DNA of 64,000 nucleotides, taken from Hyphomicrobium sp. (lineage in GTDB: Bacteria > Pseudomonadota > Alphaproteobacteria > Rhizobiales > Hyphomicrobiaceae). The notes under the pieces are model-generated. The model ran no database searches and was not told the origin of the DNA. It saw nothing but the letters and a program-made list of their open reading frames with translations. The position numbers and the translations under genes are program-made. The stretch is from the NCBI GenBank assembly GCA_016793445.1, contig JAEUME010000011.1, positions 1 to 64,000 of the forward strand. The letters run 5' to 3'. Each line of letters begins with the position of its first letter. The first letter of the stretch is position 1. Shown here in pieces: positions 26,769 to 35,511 of the stretch.

Positions 26769-27515
26769 ATGACGAGCGAACGCGAGAACGCCAGCGCGCC
26801 CGCTCCTGCCGAGCTGCCCATTCGCGACGCCGCTTCGATCCTGTTGGTGGATCGCAGCACGCCTTCACCGCGGCTGCTGATGGGGTTGCGGCGTGCGGAC
26901 AACGTGTTTCTTCCCAACAAGTGGGTTTTCCCCGGAGGACGCCTGGAGGCGGAGGATCGATGCATCGCAACCGCCTCCCCCTTGCATCCCGCTGACAAGG
27001 CTGCGCTGCTGTCTGCCCTTGCCGTGCCTGCGGACGCCGCCTTCGCCGGAGCACTGGCGCTGGCTGCCGTGCGCGAGCTGTTTGAGGAAACCGGTCATGC
27101 CATGGGCGTACGCGACGCTTGCGGGACGCCCCAGTTCGCAGCGGAAGACAGAGTCTGGCGTGCGTTCCACGCACTCGGCCTTCGCCCGGCTCTCGCTCCC
27201 TTGCGGTTTATCGCCCGCGCCATCACGCCACCGGGACGCTCCCGGCGCTACGACACCCGCTTTTTCATCGCCGAGCGGGCTAGCGTTATCGAGGGGGCGG
27301 CGGCGGGCGATGGTGAATTTACCGATCTGGGCTGGTTCACGTTCGAGGACGCACGCCGCCTCGACTTGCCGAACATCACGCGGCGCGTATTGGCGGACCT
27401 GGAGACAGTTCTTGCTCAGCCCGGTGCGCTAAGTCTTGGCCCGGTACCATATTATTATCAGGAGGGGGAAAGCTTCCGCCGGGATCTCATTGGCCGCGGC
27501 TTTGACCCGCGCTAA
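26769..27515 (+). CDS. Nudix hydrolase with a split Nudix box
   Basis: Nudix enzymes hydrolyse nucleoside diphosphates linked to another group. In this 248-residue protein the Nudix box is interrupted: PNKWVFPGGRLEAED supplies the GG and first Glu, and ALAAVRELFEETGHAMG supplies R-E-x-x-E-E-x-G about 40 residues later. An insertion at this place is known from the NUDT19-like (RP2p) group, which acts on CoA and related compounds. That specificity is inference from the insertion alone. The later RYDTRFFIAE strand and the DLGWFTFEDARR segment fit the fold. The ATG at 26769 lies 19 bases after the DUF983 gene. Confidence 0.88.
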   Translation: MTSERENASAPAPAELPIRDAASILLVDRSTPSPRLLMGLRRADNVFLPNKWVFPGGRLEAEDRCIATASPLHPADKAALLSALAVPADAAFAGALALAAVRELFEETGHAMGVRDACGTPQFAAEDRVWRAFHALGLRPALAPLRFIARAITPPGRSRRYDTRFFIAERASVIEGAAAGDGEFTDLGWFTFEDARRLDLPNITRRVLADLETVLAQPGALSLGPVPYYYQEGESFRRDLIGRGFDPR

Positions 27516-27597
27516 AGCTTGACAGCGCCCATTCCATGGCTATGGTGCGCAGCTTCCGAACATCCCAACCTTTCTGGATTTTCAAAGGCTCCTCGCC

Positions 27598-27765
27598 ATG
27601 GCCAAGCCCGTAGTGCAAAAGATCAAGCTGCTGTCGACCGCCGGCACGGGCTTCTTCTATGTGACGAAGAAGAACCCCCGCACGTCGACTGAAAAGCTGG
27701 TGTTCAAGAAATACGATCCGGTCGTGCGCAAGCACGTCGAGTTCAAGGAAACGAAGATCAAATAG
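27598..27765 (+). CDS. rpmG: 50S ribosomal protein L33
   Basis: This is a small ribosomal large-subunit protein of 55 residues beginning [20 protein letters not shown]. The family pattern is clear: Y-V-T-K-K-N-P-R, then [19 protein letters not shown]. It has no cysteines and is therefore the zinc-free (C-minus) form, as in most alphaproteobacteria. It begins about 80 bases after the Nudix stop and may have its own promoter. Confidence 0.96.
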   Translation: MAKPVVQKIKLLSTAGTGFFYVTKKNPRTSTEKLVFKKYDPVVRKHVEFKETKIK

Positions 27766-27828
27766 GATCTTCGCAGCAAGACGTTCTGAGAATTTTGGAT
27801 TTGATTGGGCTCTGGTTGCCGGGAATGT

Positions 27829-27893
27829 GACCAGGGTCCGAAACTGTCTCGGCAGCGGGGTAATCGTTCCGAGTTCGCCTCGCGACCCTGGTC
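27829..27893. repeat. Inverted repeat downstream of rpmG
   Basis: GACCAGGGTC at 27829-27838 pairs perfectly with GACCCTGGTC at 27884-27893, enclosing 45 bases. It lies about 65 bases after the rpmG stop. It could be the 3' structure of the rpmG transcript, but there is no U run. Confidence 0.5.
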
Positions 27894-28371
27894 CTTCACC
27901 GAGTGAGTTTCAAAGAGGGCGTTGTCCCTCACTCAGCTAACCGATCAGTCTACTGCAACCTTTCGAGGAGGCCACTCTTCAGGTTGCCGCGGCTGATCAA
28001 CCCTCAATCCAATCAGGCTATGCGGCGGACCCGAAAGGCGAGGGATCTCTCGTTTGAGAACGCAAACCCTTCCTCATTCATCAAACTGCGATTCAGCAGC
28101 GATCCCAGTTCGATAGGCAGTGTTCCTAATTTCGTGGTGGCATTCGTGGCAGACTCAAGGTCAATTTGCAACAACGCCTTTGACTGTTGTTACTGCGCAA
28201 CGAATCAATGCGATGTGCGGCTTTTTTAAGCCCTGATCGCAATAAATCTCAACATGCTGATATGTTTAGTAATTATTCGCGTGCCTTAAGATGCTCGCAA
28301 TGACGGGGACGGGCGGCGGACTTCCTTTTTCGCGCGCCGCATGGGCGTGAGCCGCCGCCGGCAGGTCTCTA

Positions 28372-28409
28372 GAGCCGTTCCGGTTTTTCATGGAATCGCG
28401 GAACGGCTC
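28372..28409. terminator. Dispersed hairpin GAGCCGTTCCG / CGGAACGGCTC
   Basis: A perfect 11-bp stem with a 16-base loop is followed by AGGCTTTTGTTTTGTC on the plus strand. A second copy follows panC (47360-47392). It lies downstream of both rpmG (plus) and pleD (minus) and may terminate either. Recurrence marks it as a repeat family used as a transcript end. Confidence 0.6.
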
Positions 28410-28472
28410 CAGGCTTTTGTTTTGTCGCGCGTCTTATCGGAAAAACCGGTTTCCGCTTTTCCTAAAAACACT

Positions 28473-29843
28473 CTAGGCGGCATCGGCCGCGACGCGATTA
28501 CGGCCCCGCCGCTTGGCGGCATAGAGTGCGTTGTCGGCCCGCTTGTAGATCGTCTCGGGCGTGTCGTCGCCCCTTTCAAGGGTGGCGATACCGACACTCG
28601 CCGTCACACGGATCGTCCGGCCGGGTGCGATGGTGAAGTTCTCCGCGGCCACGTACGCCCGCAGGCGCTCGCCGACTTGATATGCGCGGGCAATATCCGT
28701 GTCCGGCATAATGATCACGAATTCCTCGCCGCCCAGGCGGCAGGCGAGATCCATGCCGCGTGTGTTGCGCTTCAGCCTGACGGCGAACTCGCGCAGCACG
28801 ACGTCGCCGGAGTCATGGCCGTACGTGTCATTGACCTGCTTGAAATGATCTATGTCGGCAATCAGCATCGACAGCGCGCGACCGGTCCGCAGAGAGTCCG
28901 TCACCAGTGTCTTGAGGTGGCTCTCCATGTAGCGCCGATTATGCAGCCCCGTCAGGGCATCGGTGATTGACTGCTCGACGGTTTCCTCCAGACGATGGCG
29001 CAGGAAGTCCGAATGGCGCTTGCGCTTGATCTGCGTCTTGACGCGGGCCAGCAGCTCGTGCCGGTCGATCGGACGCATCAGGTAATCATTGACGCCCATG
29101 TCGAGGCCGCGAAGCAGACGCGCCTCGTCGCCCGGCTCGACCAGGATGATGATTGGCAAGTGGCGCGTCCGGTCGAGCGAACGTACCTGCGAGCAAAGCC
29201 TCAAGCCGTCTGCGTTCTGAAGCGACAGGCTGACAACAAGCAGATCAAAGTTGTGCTCGGTGAGCTTAACGAGCGCGCTCTGAGGATCGCGCTCGGCGAA
29301 AGCGTCGTTGGTCTTCGACAGCACCTCCAGCAGACGCGCGGCCGAGCGGGGATGATCGTCGACGACCAGAACGCGGCCTGACCGTCCCGAAAGAGCCTTA
29401 GCCAGCGCACCATCGTCGGGAATGCCCATCTGCTGCCCTGTCGAGGCACGCATGATCATTTCGTCGTTGAGCATCTTGAGGCGCGCGAGGTTCTTCACGC
29501 GGGTGACAAGCGCGATATCGTCGACCGGCTTGGTCAGAAAATCGTCGGCGCCACTCTCCAGCCCCTGCACCTTGTCGGCGGGCTGATCGAGCGCGGTCAC
29601 CATGACCACCGGAATATGATGGGTCTTGGCGTTGGTCTTGATGCGGCGGCAAACCTCAAAACCATCCATGCCGGGCATCATCACGTCGAGCAGAACGACG
29701 TCCACGCGCTCGCGCGACAGGATATCGAGCGCCTCGCGGCCGCTGAACGCCGAGAGCACCTCGAAATACTCCGCCGCAAGCCGCGCTTCGAGCAGCTTCA
29801 CGTTAGCCAGGATGTCATCGACGACGAGAACGCGCGCGGTCAT
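28473..29843 (-). CDS. pleD: PleD-type diguanylate cyclase response regulator
   Basis: PleD makes cyclic di-GMP when phosphorylated and drives the flagellum-to-stalk or holdfast transition in dimorphic alphaproteobacteria. The 456-residue protein has a first receiver domain with phospho-acceptor Asp53 (VVLLDVMMPGMDGFEV). A second receiver-like domain (about 155-275) reads DLLVVSLSLQNADG, so Ser replaces the Asp. The C-terminal GGDEF domain has active site GGEEF and an inhibitory site RGMD exactly five residues upstream, so product inhibition should be intact. divK lies upstream on the same strand, 38 bases away, and the pair is probably one operon. Confidence 0.96.
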   Translation of the reverse strand: MTARVLVVDDILANVKLLEARLAAEYFEVLSAFSGREALDILSRERVDVVLLDVMMPGMDGFEVCRRIKTNAKTHHIPVVMVTALDQPADKVQGLESGADDFLTKPVDDIALVTRVKNLARLKMLNDEMIMRASTGQQMGIPDDGALAKALSGRSGRVLVVDDHPRSAARLLEVLSKTNDAFAERDPQSALVKLTEHNFDLLVVSLSLQNADGLRLCSQVRSLDRTRHLPIIILVEPGDEARLLRGLDMGVNDYLMRPIDRHELLARVKTQIKRKRHSDFLRHRLEETVEQSITDALTGLHNRRYMESHLKTLVTDSLRTGRALSMLIADIDHFKQVNDTYGHDSGDVVLREFAVRLKRNTRGMDLACRLGGEEFVIIMPDTDIARAYQVGERLRAYVAAENFTIAPGRTIRVTASVGIATLERGDDTPETIYKRADNALYAAKRRGRNRVAADAA

Positions 29844-29881
29844 CTTCTACTGTTACTTACTGTCTATTACCGGACGTTTGA

Positions 29882-30316
29882 TTACGACTTGCCTTGCCCG
29901 GTGAAGCGTTTCACGGTTTCGAGGAACGCCATCACCGATATCGGTTTGGAGATGTAGGCTTCGCAGCCGCCCGAGCGAATCCGCTCTTCGTCGCCTTTCA
30001 TGGCGAACGCGGTGACGGCAACGACTGGGATGTCGCGCAAATCGTCGTCCTCCTTGATCCACTTGGTCACCTCAAGCCCCGAGACCTCGGGAAGCTGGAT
30101 GTCCATCAAGATCAAGTCCGGACGGTGCGTGCGGGCGAGCCCCAGTGCTTCCAGACCATTGCGGGTCTGGATCGTGCGGTAGCCGTGGGCAGCAAGAAGA
30201 TCATGGAAGAGCTTCATGTTGAGCTCGTTGTCTTCCACGATAAGAACGGAACGTTGCGCGGTCCGGGGGTCCGTCCCCCGGCGCTCAACCGTGTTCCTCG
30301 TTTCCTGATAGGTCAT
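29882..30316 (-). CDS. divK: Single-domain response regulator DivK
   Basis: DivK is a receiver-only protein that controls DivL/CckA and so the CtrA cell-cycle pathway. The 144-residue product has the receiver core: [18 protein letters not shown], Asp72 in [13 protein letters not shown], the VTAF switch strand and Lys in YISKPIS. The core is nearly the usual 124 residues. About 20 extra N-terminal residues depend on the start chosen (ATG 30316; another ATG at 30349 would add eleven more). It is the first gene of divK-pleD and is divergent from the DUF3572 gene. Confidence 0.94.
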   Translation of the reverse strand: MTYQETRNTVERRGTDPRTAQRSVLIVEDNELNMKLFHDLLAAHGYRTIQTRNGLEALGLARTHRPDLILMDIQLPEVSGLEVTKWIKEDDDLRDIPVVAVTAFAMKGDEERIRSGGCEAYISKPISVMAFLETVKRFTGQGKS

Positions 30317-30451
30317 GCGCTCAGACCAATTTGCCCCGGCCGGTACCATGTGCACCGATTCTCGCCTTATGATCTTTGCAGTTTGCATAAGAAGCCGTAA
30401 CCAACGGTTAAAGCAGTTGCCGATAGGGCACGTGTTGGAGGCCGGAAGCTC

Positions 30452-30760
30452 ATGAAACCTCGCAAAAGTCCACCTGCGAACAAGGAGGACGCGGATACGC
30501 TTGCGTTGCAGGGGCTCACTTTCATCGCGGCCGACCCGCAGAGGCTGGTACGGTTCCTCTCCTTGACCGGCCTTACCCCGCAGGATCTTAAGAAATGGGG
30601 CCAAGATCCTACGCTTGCCGTGGCGGTGCTGGAGTATCTGCTGGCCGACGAAAGCCTTCTGTTGGTCTTCACGGCCGAAAAGGGCATTCGTCCTGAAACC
30701 GTCGCGCCCGCACATGCGCTCCTGAGCGGCGGGCACGGCCGGGACTGGCACAGCGCATGA
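30452..30760 (+). CDS. DUF3572 family protein
   Basis: The 102-residue protein matches the small alphaproteobacterial DUF3572 family: [20 protein letters not shown], then [14 protein letters not shown] and [20 protein letters not shown]. It is all-helical, without signal peptide or membrane segment. Function is unknown. It overlaps the ROK kinase start in the ATGA pattern, so they are translationally coupled. In this family it often lies beside divK-pleD. Confidence 0.88.
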   Translation: MKPRKSPPANKEDADTLALQGLTFIAADPQRLVRFLSLTGLTPQDLKKWGQDPTLAVAVLEYLLADESLLLVFTAEKGIRPETVAPAHALLSGGHGRDWHSA

Positions 30761-31689
30761 CGGATCCAGGTGCGATCCGCACGAGCGGCGCGCGTGCCGG
30801 CATTGACCTGGGCGGCACGAAGATCGAGGGCGTTTTGCTCGGTCCGGATGGCCGCGAACGCGCCCGCCGGCGCATCGCCTCCCCGCAGGGCGACTATGGC
30901 AAGACCATCGAGGCCATAGCTCAACTGCTCGAGGCACTTGAACAGGCCGGGCAATGCACATCGACGCCTCTCGGGCTCGCGATCCCAGGCTCACTTTCGC
31001 GGCGCACCGGCCTTGTCCACAACGCCAACTCCACCTGGCTCAACGGACGCCCGCTCGATCGCGATCTGTCCCAGCGCTTGAACCGGAACGTCGCCATCGC
31101 CAATGACGCCAATTGCTTTGCCCTCTCGGAAGCGACCGATGGCGCGGGCCAAGGCAGCCAAAGCGTCTTCGGTGTCATTCTCGGTACCGGCTGCGGCGGC
31201 GCGCTGATCCACAAGGGTGGACTCATCGATGGACCGCTCGGCATCGCCGGCGAATGGGGGCACAATCCCCTGCCGTGGGCAGAGCCGGACGAATTTCCAG
31301 GGGCCGAATGCTGGTGCGGACGACGCGGCTGCATGGAGACGTGGGTTTCCGGCCCGGCACTGGCGGCTGATTTTGCGCGCCTGACGGGCACAGCATCGAC
31401 CCCGGAGCAGATCGTGGCTACAGCCAGTGCGGGCGATCGACAGGCGCAGGCCGCCATCAAGCGTCATACCTCGCGGCTTGCGCGCGGCCTTGCCCACGTC
31501 GTCAACGTGTTCGACCCCGACGTGATCGTCCTGGGAGGAGGCCTCTCCAAACTCACGCACCTTTATGCCGAGCTTCCGGCGCTGATGTTTCCTTTCATCT
31601 TCGCCGATGCGCCAGCGGTGGATATTCGCCCGCCCAAATGGGGTGATGCGTCCGGCGTGCGCGGCGCTGCATGGCTAGCGGTTGCCTAG
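30757..31689 (+). CDS. ROK-family sugar kinase (fructokinase/N-acetylglucosamine kinase-like)
   Basis: The 310-residue protein phosphorylates a hexose using ATP. It has the N-terminal phosphate loop [14 protein letters not shown], the [12 protein letters not shown] active-site segment, and [13 protein letters not shown]. The ROK signature with zinc site is [10 protein letters not shown] followed by [18 protein letters not shown], with His and three Cys as ligands. Spacing and the PLPW segment resemble fructokinase Mak, but substrate cannot be fixed by eye. It is coupled to the DUF3572 gene by an ATGA overlap. Confidence 0.9.
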   Translation: MTDPGAIRTSGARAGIDLGGTKIEGVLLGPDGRERARRRIASPQGDYGKTIEAIAQLLEALEQAGQCTSTPLGLAIPGSLSRRTGLVHNANSTWLNGRPLDRDLSQRLNRNVAIANDANCFALSEATDGAGQGSQSVFGVILGTGCGGALIHKGGLIDGPLGIAGEWGHNPLPWAEPDEFPGAECWCGRRGCMETWVSGPALAADFARLTGTASTPEQIVATASAGDRQAQAAIKRHTSRLARGLAHVVNVFDPDVIVLGGGLSKLTHLYAELPALMFPFIFADAPAVDIRPPKWGDASGVRGAAWLAVA

Positions 31690-31716
31690 AGCGCTTACGA
31701 TCTCATGGGCTCACTT

Positions 31717-31837
31717 CCTTCTCCCCCGGGAGAAGGTGCCCCGAAGGGGCGGATGAGGGGACTGCCGCAATCAGCGGCACGTGCCTAAGTCCCTCACCTG
31801 TCGCTTCGCGACATCCTCTCCCGTCTCGGGAGAGGAA
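31717..31837. repeat. RIME-like mosaic repeat, diverged copy
   Basis: CTTCTCCCCCGGGAGAAGGT, then GCCCCGAAGGGGCGGATGAG, a 25-base spacer, and CCCTCACCTGTCGCTTCGCG followed by CCTCTCCCGTCTCGGGAGAG. The order of parts follows the other copies but the sequence has drifted. It fills most of the gap between the convergent ROK kinase and EipB genes. Confidence 0.75.
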
Positions 31838-31885
31838 AAGACTGGCCCTATAGGCTCGCAAGCGGCTGTAGCGCGCTCTAGCTTT

Positions 31886-32773
31886 TCAGCGCGGGCATTT
31901 GCTGGCGGGCAATAGATCGAGTTGCTTCAGCTCACCCTTGATCGCGAACTGGCCGTAGTCGATCGTGAGATCGTTGGTGATGCCGTTCTCGAAGTAGCTG
32001 AACGACAACTCATAGGCGGGTGGCGCGTCCTCTTTTTCCTTGCCGGTTTCGAAGTAGCTGATCGACATGGGCCATGCTGCCACGCCTGCCAGATCAGCGG
32101 GGATCTTGTGCGAAATGACGTCTGGAATGGTCGCGCGTTCAAGCTTCTTGCCGATGACGGCCGTCGTGACGTAGTAGCGCTCGCCCTTCTCGGATCCGTC
32201 GTAGATGTTGGCCGTCACGAGCGTCTTGCCGGCGCGTGCCGCCTCGATGAGAGCTGTGGCATGCTGCATCGGAAAGTAGATGTCTTTCGGCAGACTCACA
32301 CGTTTCTTTGCGGGTCGAGCCAGATCGACACGCGTCTCCTCGCCTTGGGTGCCTTTCTCGCGGGCCGCGTCGCCCTGGCTTGCTTCCACGATGGCATCGT
32401 TCTGGTACTGCGTGGACGAGAATCGCAGGCGCTTGCCGTCCGCCTCCTCCCAGGAGGATGTACGCAAATCGTTGGTCGTCTCTGAACCTTCCTGGTTGGA
32501 GGAGCGCGTCACGAACCGCATATTTTGCGTGAAGCCCTCGCACTGCGACCCCGTCAACTCGTAGACCATCCGGCCCGTCATCTCCGAGACGCCCGAGCCC
32601 GACGTCGAACGCATCAGCGAAATGTCGTAGATCGCCCGATGCGGCACGAACGTGACCCCTGCATGGGCCGGAAACGCCGGTCCTGCGAGGGCCAGCACAA
32701 AAACGATCGACGTGCGAACCGTGTGGCGAAGGTGCTCAACCAAATCACGAACTCCTGGCAGTCTTTCCTGCAC
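31886..32773 (-). CDS. eipB: EipB-family (DUF1849) periplasmic envelope protein
   Basis: EipB is a periplasmic beta-spiral protein needed for envelope integrity in Brucella and conserved in Hyphomicrobiales. The 295-residue product has a signal peptide (hydrophobic about 22-36, cleavage near AHAG). The opening motif FVPHRAIYDISL is characteristic, as are GRMVYELTGSQCEGF and YFPMQHATALIEAA. The mature part has exactly two cysteines, Cys78 and Cys293, in the positions of the disulfide known in EipB. The start is unclear: GTG at 32773 is used, and a TTG about 11 codons on is possible. It is divergent from the RidA-like gene. Confidence 0.9.
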   Translation of the reverse strand: MQERLPGVRDLVEHLRHTVRTSIVFVLALAGPAFPAHAGVTFVPHRAIYDISLMRSTSGSGVSEMTGRMVYELTGSQCEGFTQNMRFVTRSSNQEGSETTNDLRTSSWEEADGKRLRFSSTQYQNDAIVEASQGDAAREKGTQGEETRVDLARPAKKRVSLPKDIYFPMQHATALIEAARAGKTLVTANIYDGSEKGERYYVTTAVIGKKLERATIPDVISHKIPADLAGVAAWPMSISYFETGKEKEDAPPAYELSFSYFENGITNDLTIDYGQFAIKGELKQLDLLPASKCPR

Positions 32774-32917
32774 TCAGATGAGGGTTTCCGGGCCGACCTT
32801 AAGGTGCAACGGGGGCATTGCAAAGGGCCCACGACGCGCCTTAAAGGTGGAAGCCTGGATCCTCCCTAAACGTCAACCCCGGCCCAAAACCGGCGCCTAG
32901 ACGGGAAGAAACCGCCC

Positions 32918-33385
32918 ATGCCTCATGACGCCGAAGACCGCCTGCGGACCCTGGGCCTGACGCTGCCCGATGCACCAAGCCCGCTCGCCAACTACGTTCC
33001 GGCCATACTAAGCGGCGATCTGCTTTTCATTTCGGGCCAGATTTCCCGGCAGGCCAATGGCGCGGTCATTGCCGGCACGCTCGGGGAGGGTTTGACCGTA
33101 AGCGAAGGCCAGTCTGCCGCCAAGGCGTGTGCGCTCGCCATCCTCGCCCAGGCGAAAACCGCACTCGGCAGCCTGGAGAAGATCGAACAAGTCGTGAAGC
33201 TTACAGGCTTCGTCGCCAGCACGCCTGAATTTCGCGAGCAGCCCCAGGTCATCAACGGTGCGTCCGATCTGTTCGTTGCGGTACTGGGCGACAGGGGACG
33301 CCATACACGCGCCGCTGTCGGCGCGGCGAGCCTGCCCGCTGGCGCCGCCGTGGAGATCGAGGCCATCCTCAAGGTGCGCTCCTAG
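32918..33385 (+). CDS. RidA/YjgF family protein
   Basis: RidA proteins hydrolyse reactive enamine or imine intermediates. The 155-residue protein has the fold's landmarks: PLANYVPAILSGDLLFISGQ, AILAQAKTALGSLEKIEQVV, then GRHTRAAVGAASLPAGAAVE with the Arg expected near the active site. It belongs to the longer YjgH-like or RidA-like branch rather than RidA itself, which is nearer 130 residues. The glycerophosphodiesterase gene follows with no gap. Confidence 0.9.
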   Translation: MPHDAEDRLRTLGLTLPDAPSPLANYVPAILSGDLLFISGQISRQANGAVIAGTLGEGLTVSEGQSAAKACALAILAQAKTALGSLEKIEQVVKLTGFVASTPEFREQPQVINGASDLFVAVLGDRGRHTRAAVGAASLPAGAAVEIEAILKVRS

Positions 33386-34135
33386 ATGCTGGACCGTGAT
33401 GCCTTCTTTCGCCCGATCGCCCACCGCGGGCTGCACAACGCCAAGAAGGGGATCATCGAAAACACGCGTCCTGCATTTGAAGGCGCCATCGCCAAGGGCT
33501 ATGGGATCGAATGCGACGTGCGTCCCGCCGCCGGCGGACTGCCCATCGTCTTTCACGACGAGACGGTCAACCGCCTCGTGGCCGGCAAGGGCCATGTCCG
33601 CAATCTCGAGGTGCGGGATCTGAAGACGCTGACCTATAAGAACGGGCGAGAGCGCATCCTCACATTCTCCGACCTGCTCGATCTGGTCGCTGGAAAGGTG
33701 CCGCTGCTCGTCGAGATCAAGAGCGAATGGGACCCACCCGATCGATCCTTCCTTTCGCGCGTGGCCAAGCTCGCGCAGGGTTACAAGGGGCCGATTGCGC
33801 TGATGTCCTTCGACCCTGATGTGATGGCGGTCGTGCGCGAGCTTGCACCCAAGGTGCCGCGCGGGATCGTCTCGGGCAGTTACTCAGGTCATGGCTGGTG
33901 GGGCAAGAAGCTATCCAAGGCGCGCGCGCAGGACTTGCGTGACCTGCTTTTGTCGGCGCCGGCCGATCCGCAGTTTTACGCCTATCAGGTTGGCGCCCTG
34001 CCGACGCCCGTAACGCGCTATGTGCGCGAGGTGTGCGGCCGCGCCCTGTTCACCTGGACCGTCCGCACGGCCAAGGATCGCGCGCGCGCCGCCCGCTGGG
34101 CGGATGCTGCGATCTTCGAGGGATATGAGCCCTGA
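33386..34135 (+). CDS. Glycerophosphodiester phosphodiesterase family protein
   Basis: This GDPD enzyme is predicted to split glycerophosphodiesters to glycerol-3-phosphate and an alcohol. The 249-residue TIM-barrel protein has the catalytic and metal residues in AHRGLHN (His13), IECDVRP (Glu42, Asp44) and FHDETVNRL (His57). Lys is present in LLVEIKSEW. There is no signal peptide, so it is probably cytoplasmic. The ATG touches the RidA-like stop (33383-33385), so the two are surely co-transcribed. Confidence 0.92.
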   Translation: MLDRDAFFRPIAHRGLHNAKKGIIENTRPAFEGAIAKGYGIECDVRPAAGGLPIVFHDETVNRLVAGKGHVRNLEVRDLKTLTYKNGRERILTFSDLLDLVAGKVPLLVEIKSEWDPPDRSFLSRVAKLAQGYKGPIALMSFDPDVMAVVRELAPKVPRGIVSGSYSGHGWWGKKLSKARAQDLRDLLLSAPADPQFYAYQVGALPTPVTRYVREVCGRALFTWTVRTAKDRARAARWADAAIFEGYEP

Positions 34136-34244
34136 AACTCCCGGTTGCAGCCCGCTACCGTGATCGAACGGCTCCGCGTGCGCGTATTTCTGCTAGAGTA
34201 TCGCATCGGGCAGCAATGCGGAAAAAAACGCAGGCGCTGCCAGT

Positions 34245-35429
34245 TTGACGAAGGTGCCTGAGTTGCCCGAACCCAAAGGCGTGGAAGTAAAAGTCGTTCC
34301 GGCTCTCGCCGCTATCGAGGCTGCTGCATGGGATGACGTGGCCAATCCCGATCTCGCCCATTACAATCCGTTTGTGTCGCACGCCTTCTTGTCCGCACTG
34401 GAGAAAGCAAAGTGCGTCGGCCAGGGTACGGGATGGACACCGCGCCATCTCATCGTGGAAAGCGAAGACGGCCGCATAGAAGCCGCCGCACCGTGCTATG
34501 CGAAGACCCACAGCCAAGGCGAATACGTCTTCGATCATGCATGGGCCGACGCCTATCTGCAGGCTGGCGGCCGCTACTATCCCAAGCTGCAGATCGCCGT
34601 GCCCTTCACGCCCGTTCCCGGTCCCCGTCTGCTCGTGCGCCCCGGCGCCGAGGCTGCGGCCAACGAGCAGGTACTCGCGGCAGCCGCCATTGAACTTGCA
34701 AGCCAAGCCGGGCTTTCGTCGGTCCACCTGACCTTCATCGACGGAGCGCTGCAGGACGGTCTTGGCGCGCTCGGCTTTCTGAAGCGCTCAGGCCAGCAGT
34801 TTCATTGGACAAACCAAGGCTACGCGACATTCGACGATTTCCTGGCGACGTTCGCCTCGCGCAAACGCAAGACCGTGCGCAAGGAGCGCGAGCAGGCCGT
34901 AAGCGCTGGAATCGAGATCGAACACATCCAGGGCCGCGACATCACCGAAGCTCATTGGGATGCGTTCTTCAGGTTCTACATGGATACGGGCAACCGCAAA
35001 TGGGGCCGGCCGTACCTCAACCGCACCTTCTTCTTGCTCCTGGGCGAGACCATGCCCCGGCACTGCCTGCTGGTGATGGCCAAGCGCGCGGGCCGCTATA
35101 TCGCGGGCGCTCTCAACGTGATCGGTGGCGATTGCCTGTTCGGACGCTACTGGGGCGCTATCGAGCATCACCCGTTCCTGCACTTCGAGGTTTGCTATTA
35201 TCAGGCCATCGCGTACGCCATCGCGCACGGATTGGCGCGCGTCGAGGCGGGCGCCCAGGGCGAGCACAAGCTCGCGCGGGGCTATATGCCGGTCGAGACG
35301 TACTCGGCGCATTGGATCGCCGATCCCCATCTGCGCCGGGCCATCGCGCGCTATCTGGAACGCGAGCGCGAAGCGGTGAGGGAAGCCAACGAGGATTTGG
35401 CCGAACTCGGCCCCTACCGCAAAGCCTGA
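34245..35429 (+). CDS. GNAT/FemAB-like protein (DUF482, peptidogalycan biosynthesis family)
   Basis: The 394-residue protein belongs to the DUF482 family of acyltransferase-fold proteins, which resemble FemAB and are of uncertain substrate. Landmarks include PFVSHAFLSALEKAKCVG near the start and GEYVFDHAWADAYLQAGGRY. Later come FTPVPGPRLLVR, RKRKTVRKEREQAVSAG and the C-terminal EAGAQGEHKLARGYMPVET. The start codon is unclear: TTG at 34245 is used and GTG at 34254 is in frame. It lies about 110 bases after the GDPD gene on the same strand. Confidence 0.9.
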   Translation: MTKVPELPEPKGVEVKVVPALAAIEAAAWDDVANPDLAHYNPFVSHAFLSALEKAKCVGQGTGWTPRHLIVESEDGRIEAAAPCYAKTHSQGEYVFDHAWADAYLQAGGRYYPKLQIAVPFTPVPGPRLLVRPGAEAAANEQVLAAAAIELASQAGLSSVHLTFIDGALQDGLGALGFLKRSGQQFHWTNQGYATFDDFLATFASRKRKTVRKEREQAVSAGIEIEHIQGRDITEAHWDAFFRFYMDTGNRKWGRPYLNRTFFLLLGETMPRHCLLVMAKRAGRYIAGALNVIGGDCLFGRYWGAIEHHPFLHFEVCYYQAIAYAIAHGLARVEAGAQGEHKLARGYMPVETYSAHWIADPHLRRAIARYLEREREAVREANEDLAELGPYRKA

Positions 35430-35511
35430 TCCCAAAAAGTCCGCCCCCGCTTTACGCGCTAAGCGTCATCGGCTTTAAGGGACGAACAATGAAGGCAAGG
35501 GAGATCGCCCC

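Larger units (their letters stand above)
27766..28472. other. Intergenic region between rpmG and pleD
   Basis: About 700 bases with lower GC in the middle than the surroundings. It contains the inverted repeat 27829-27893, a small GGCTT-TTTT-AAGCC hairpin near 28218, and the hairpin 28372-28409. A copy of the TCGGAAAAACCGGTTTCCGC motif lies just before the pleD stop. Frames here show no protein-like composition. A non-coding RNA cannot be excluded. Confidence 0.5.

Noticed and set aside
27903..28229. 108-codon open frame after rpmG
   Set aside because: No start signal, no family resemblance and many Cys/Ser/Phe residues in an AT-richer gap; chance frame is more likely.
30316..30994. Long upstream extension of divK
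   Set aside because: It is antisense to the DUF3572 gene and the start of the ROK kinase gene and has no receiver-like sequence; the ATG at 30316 suffices.
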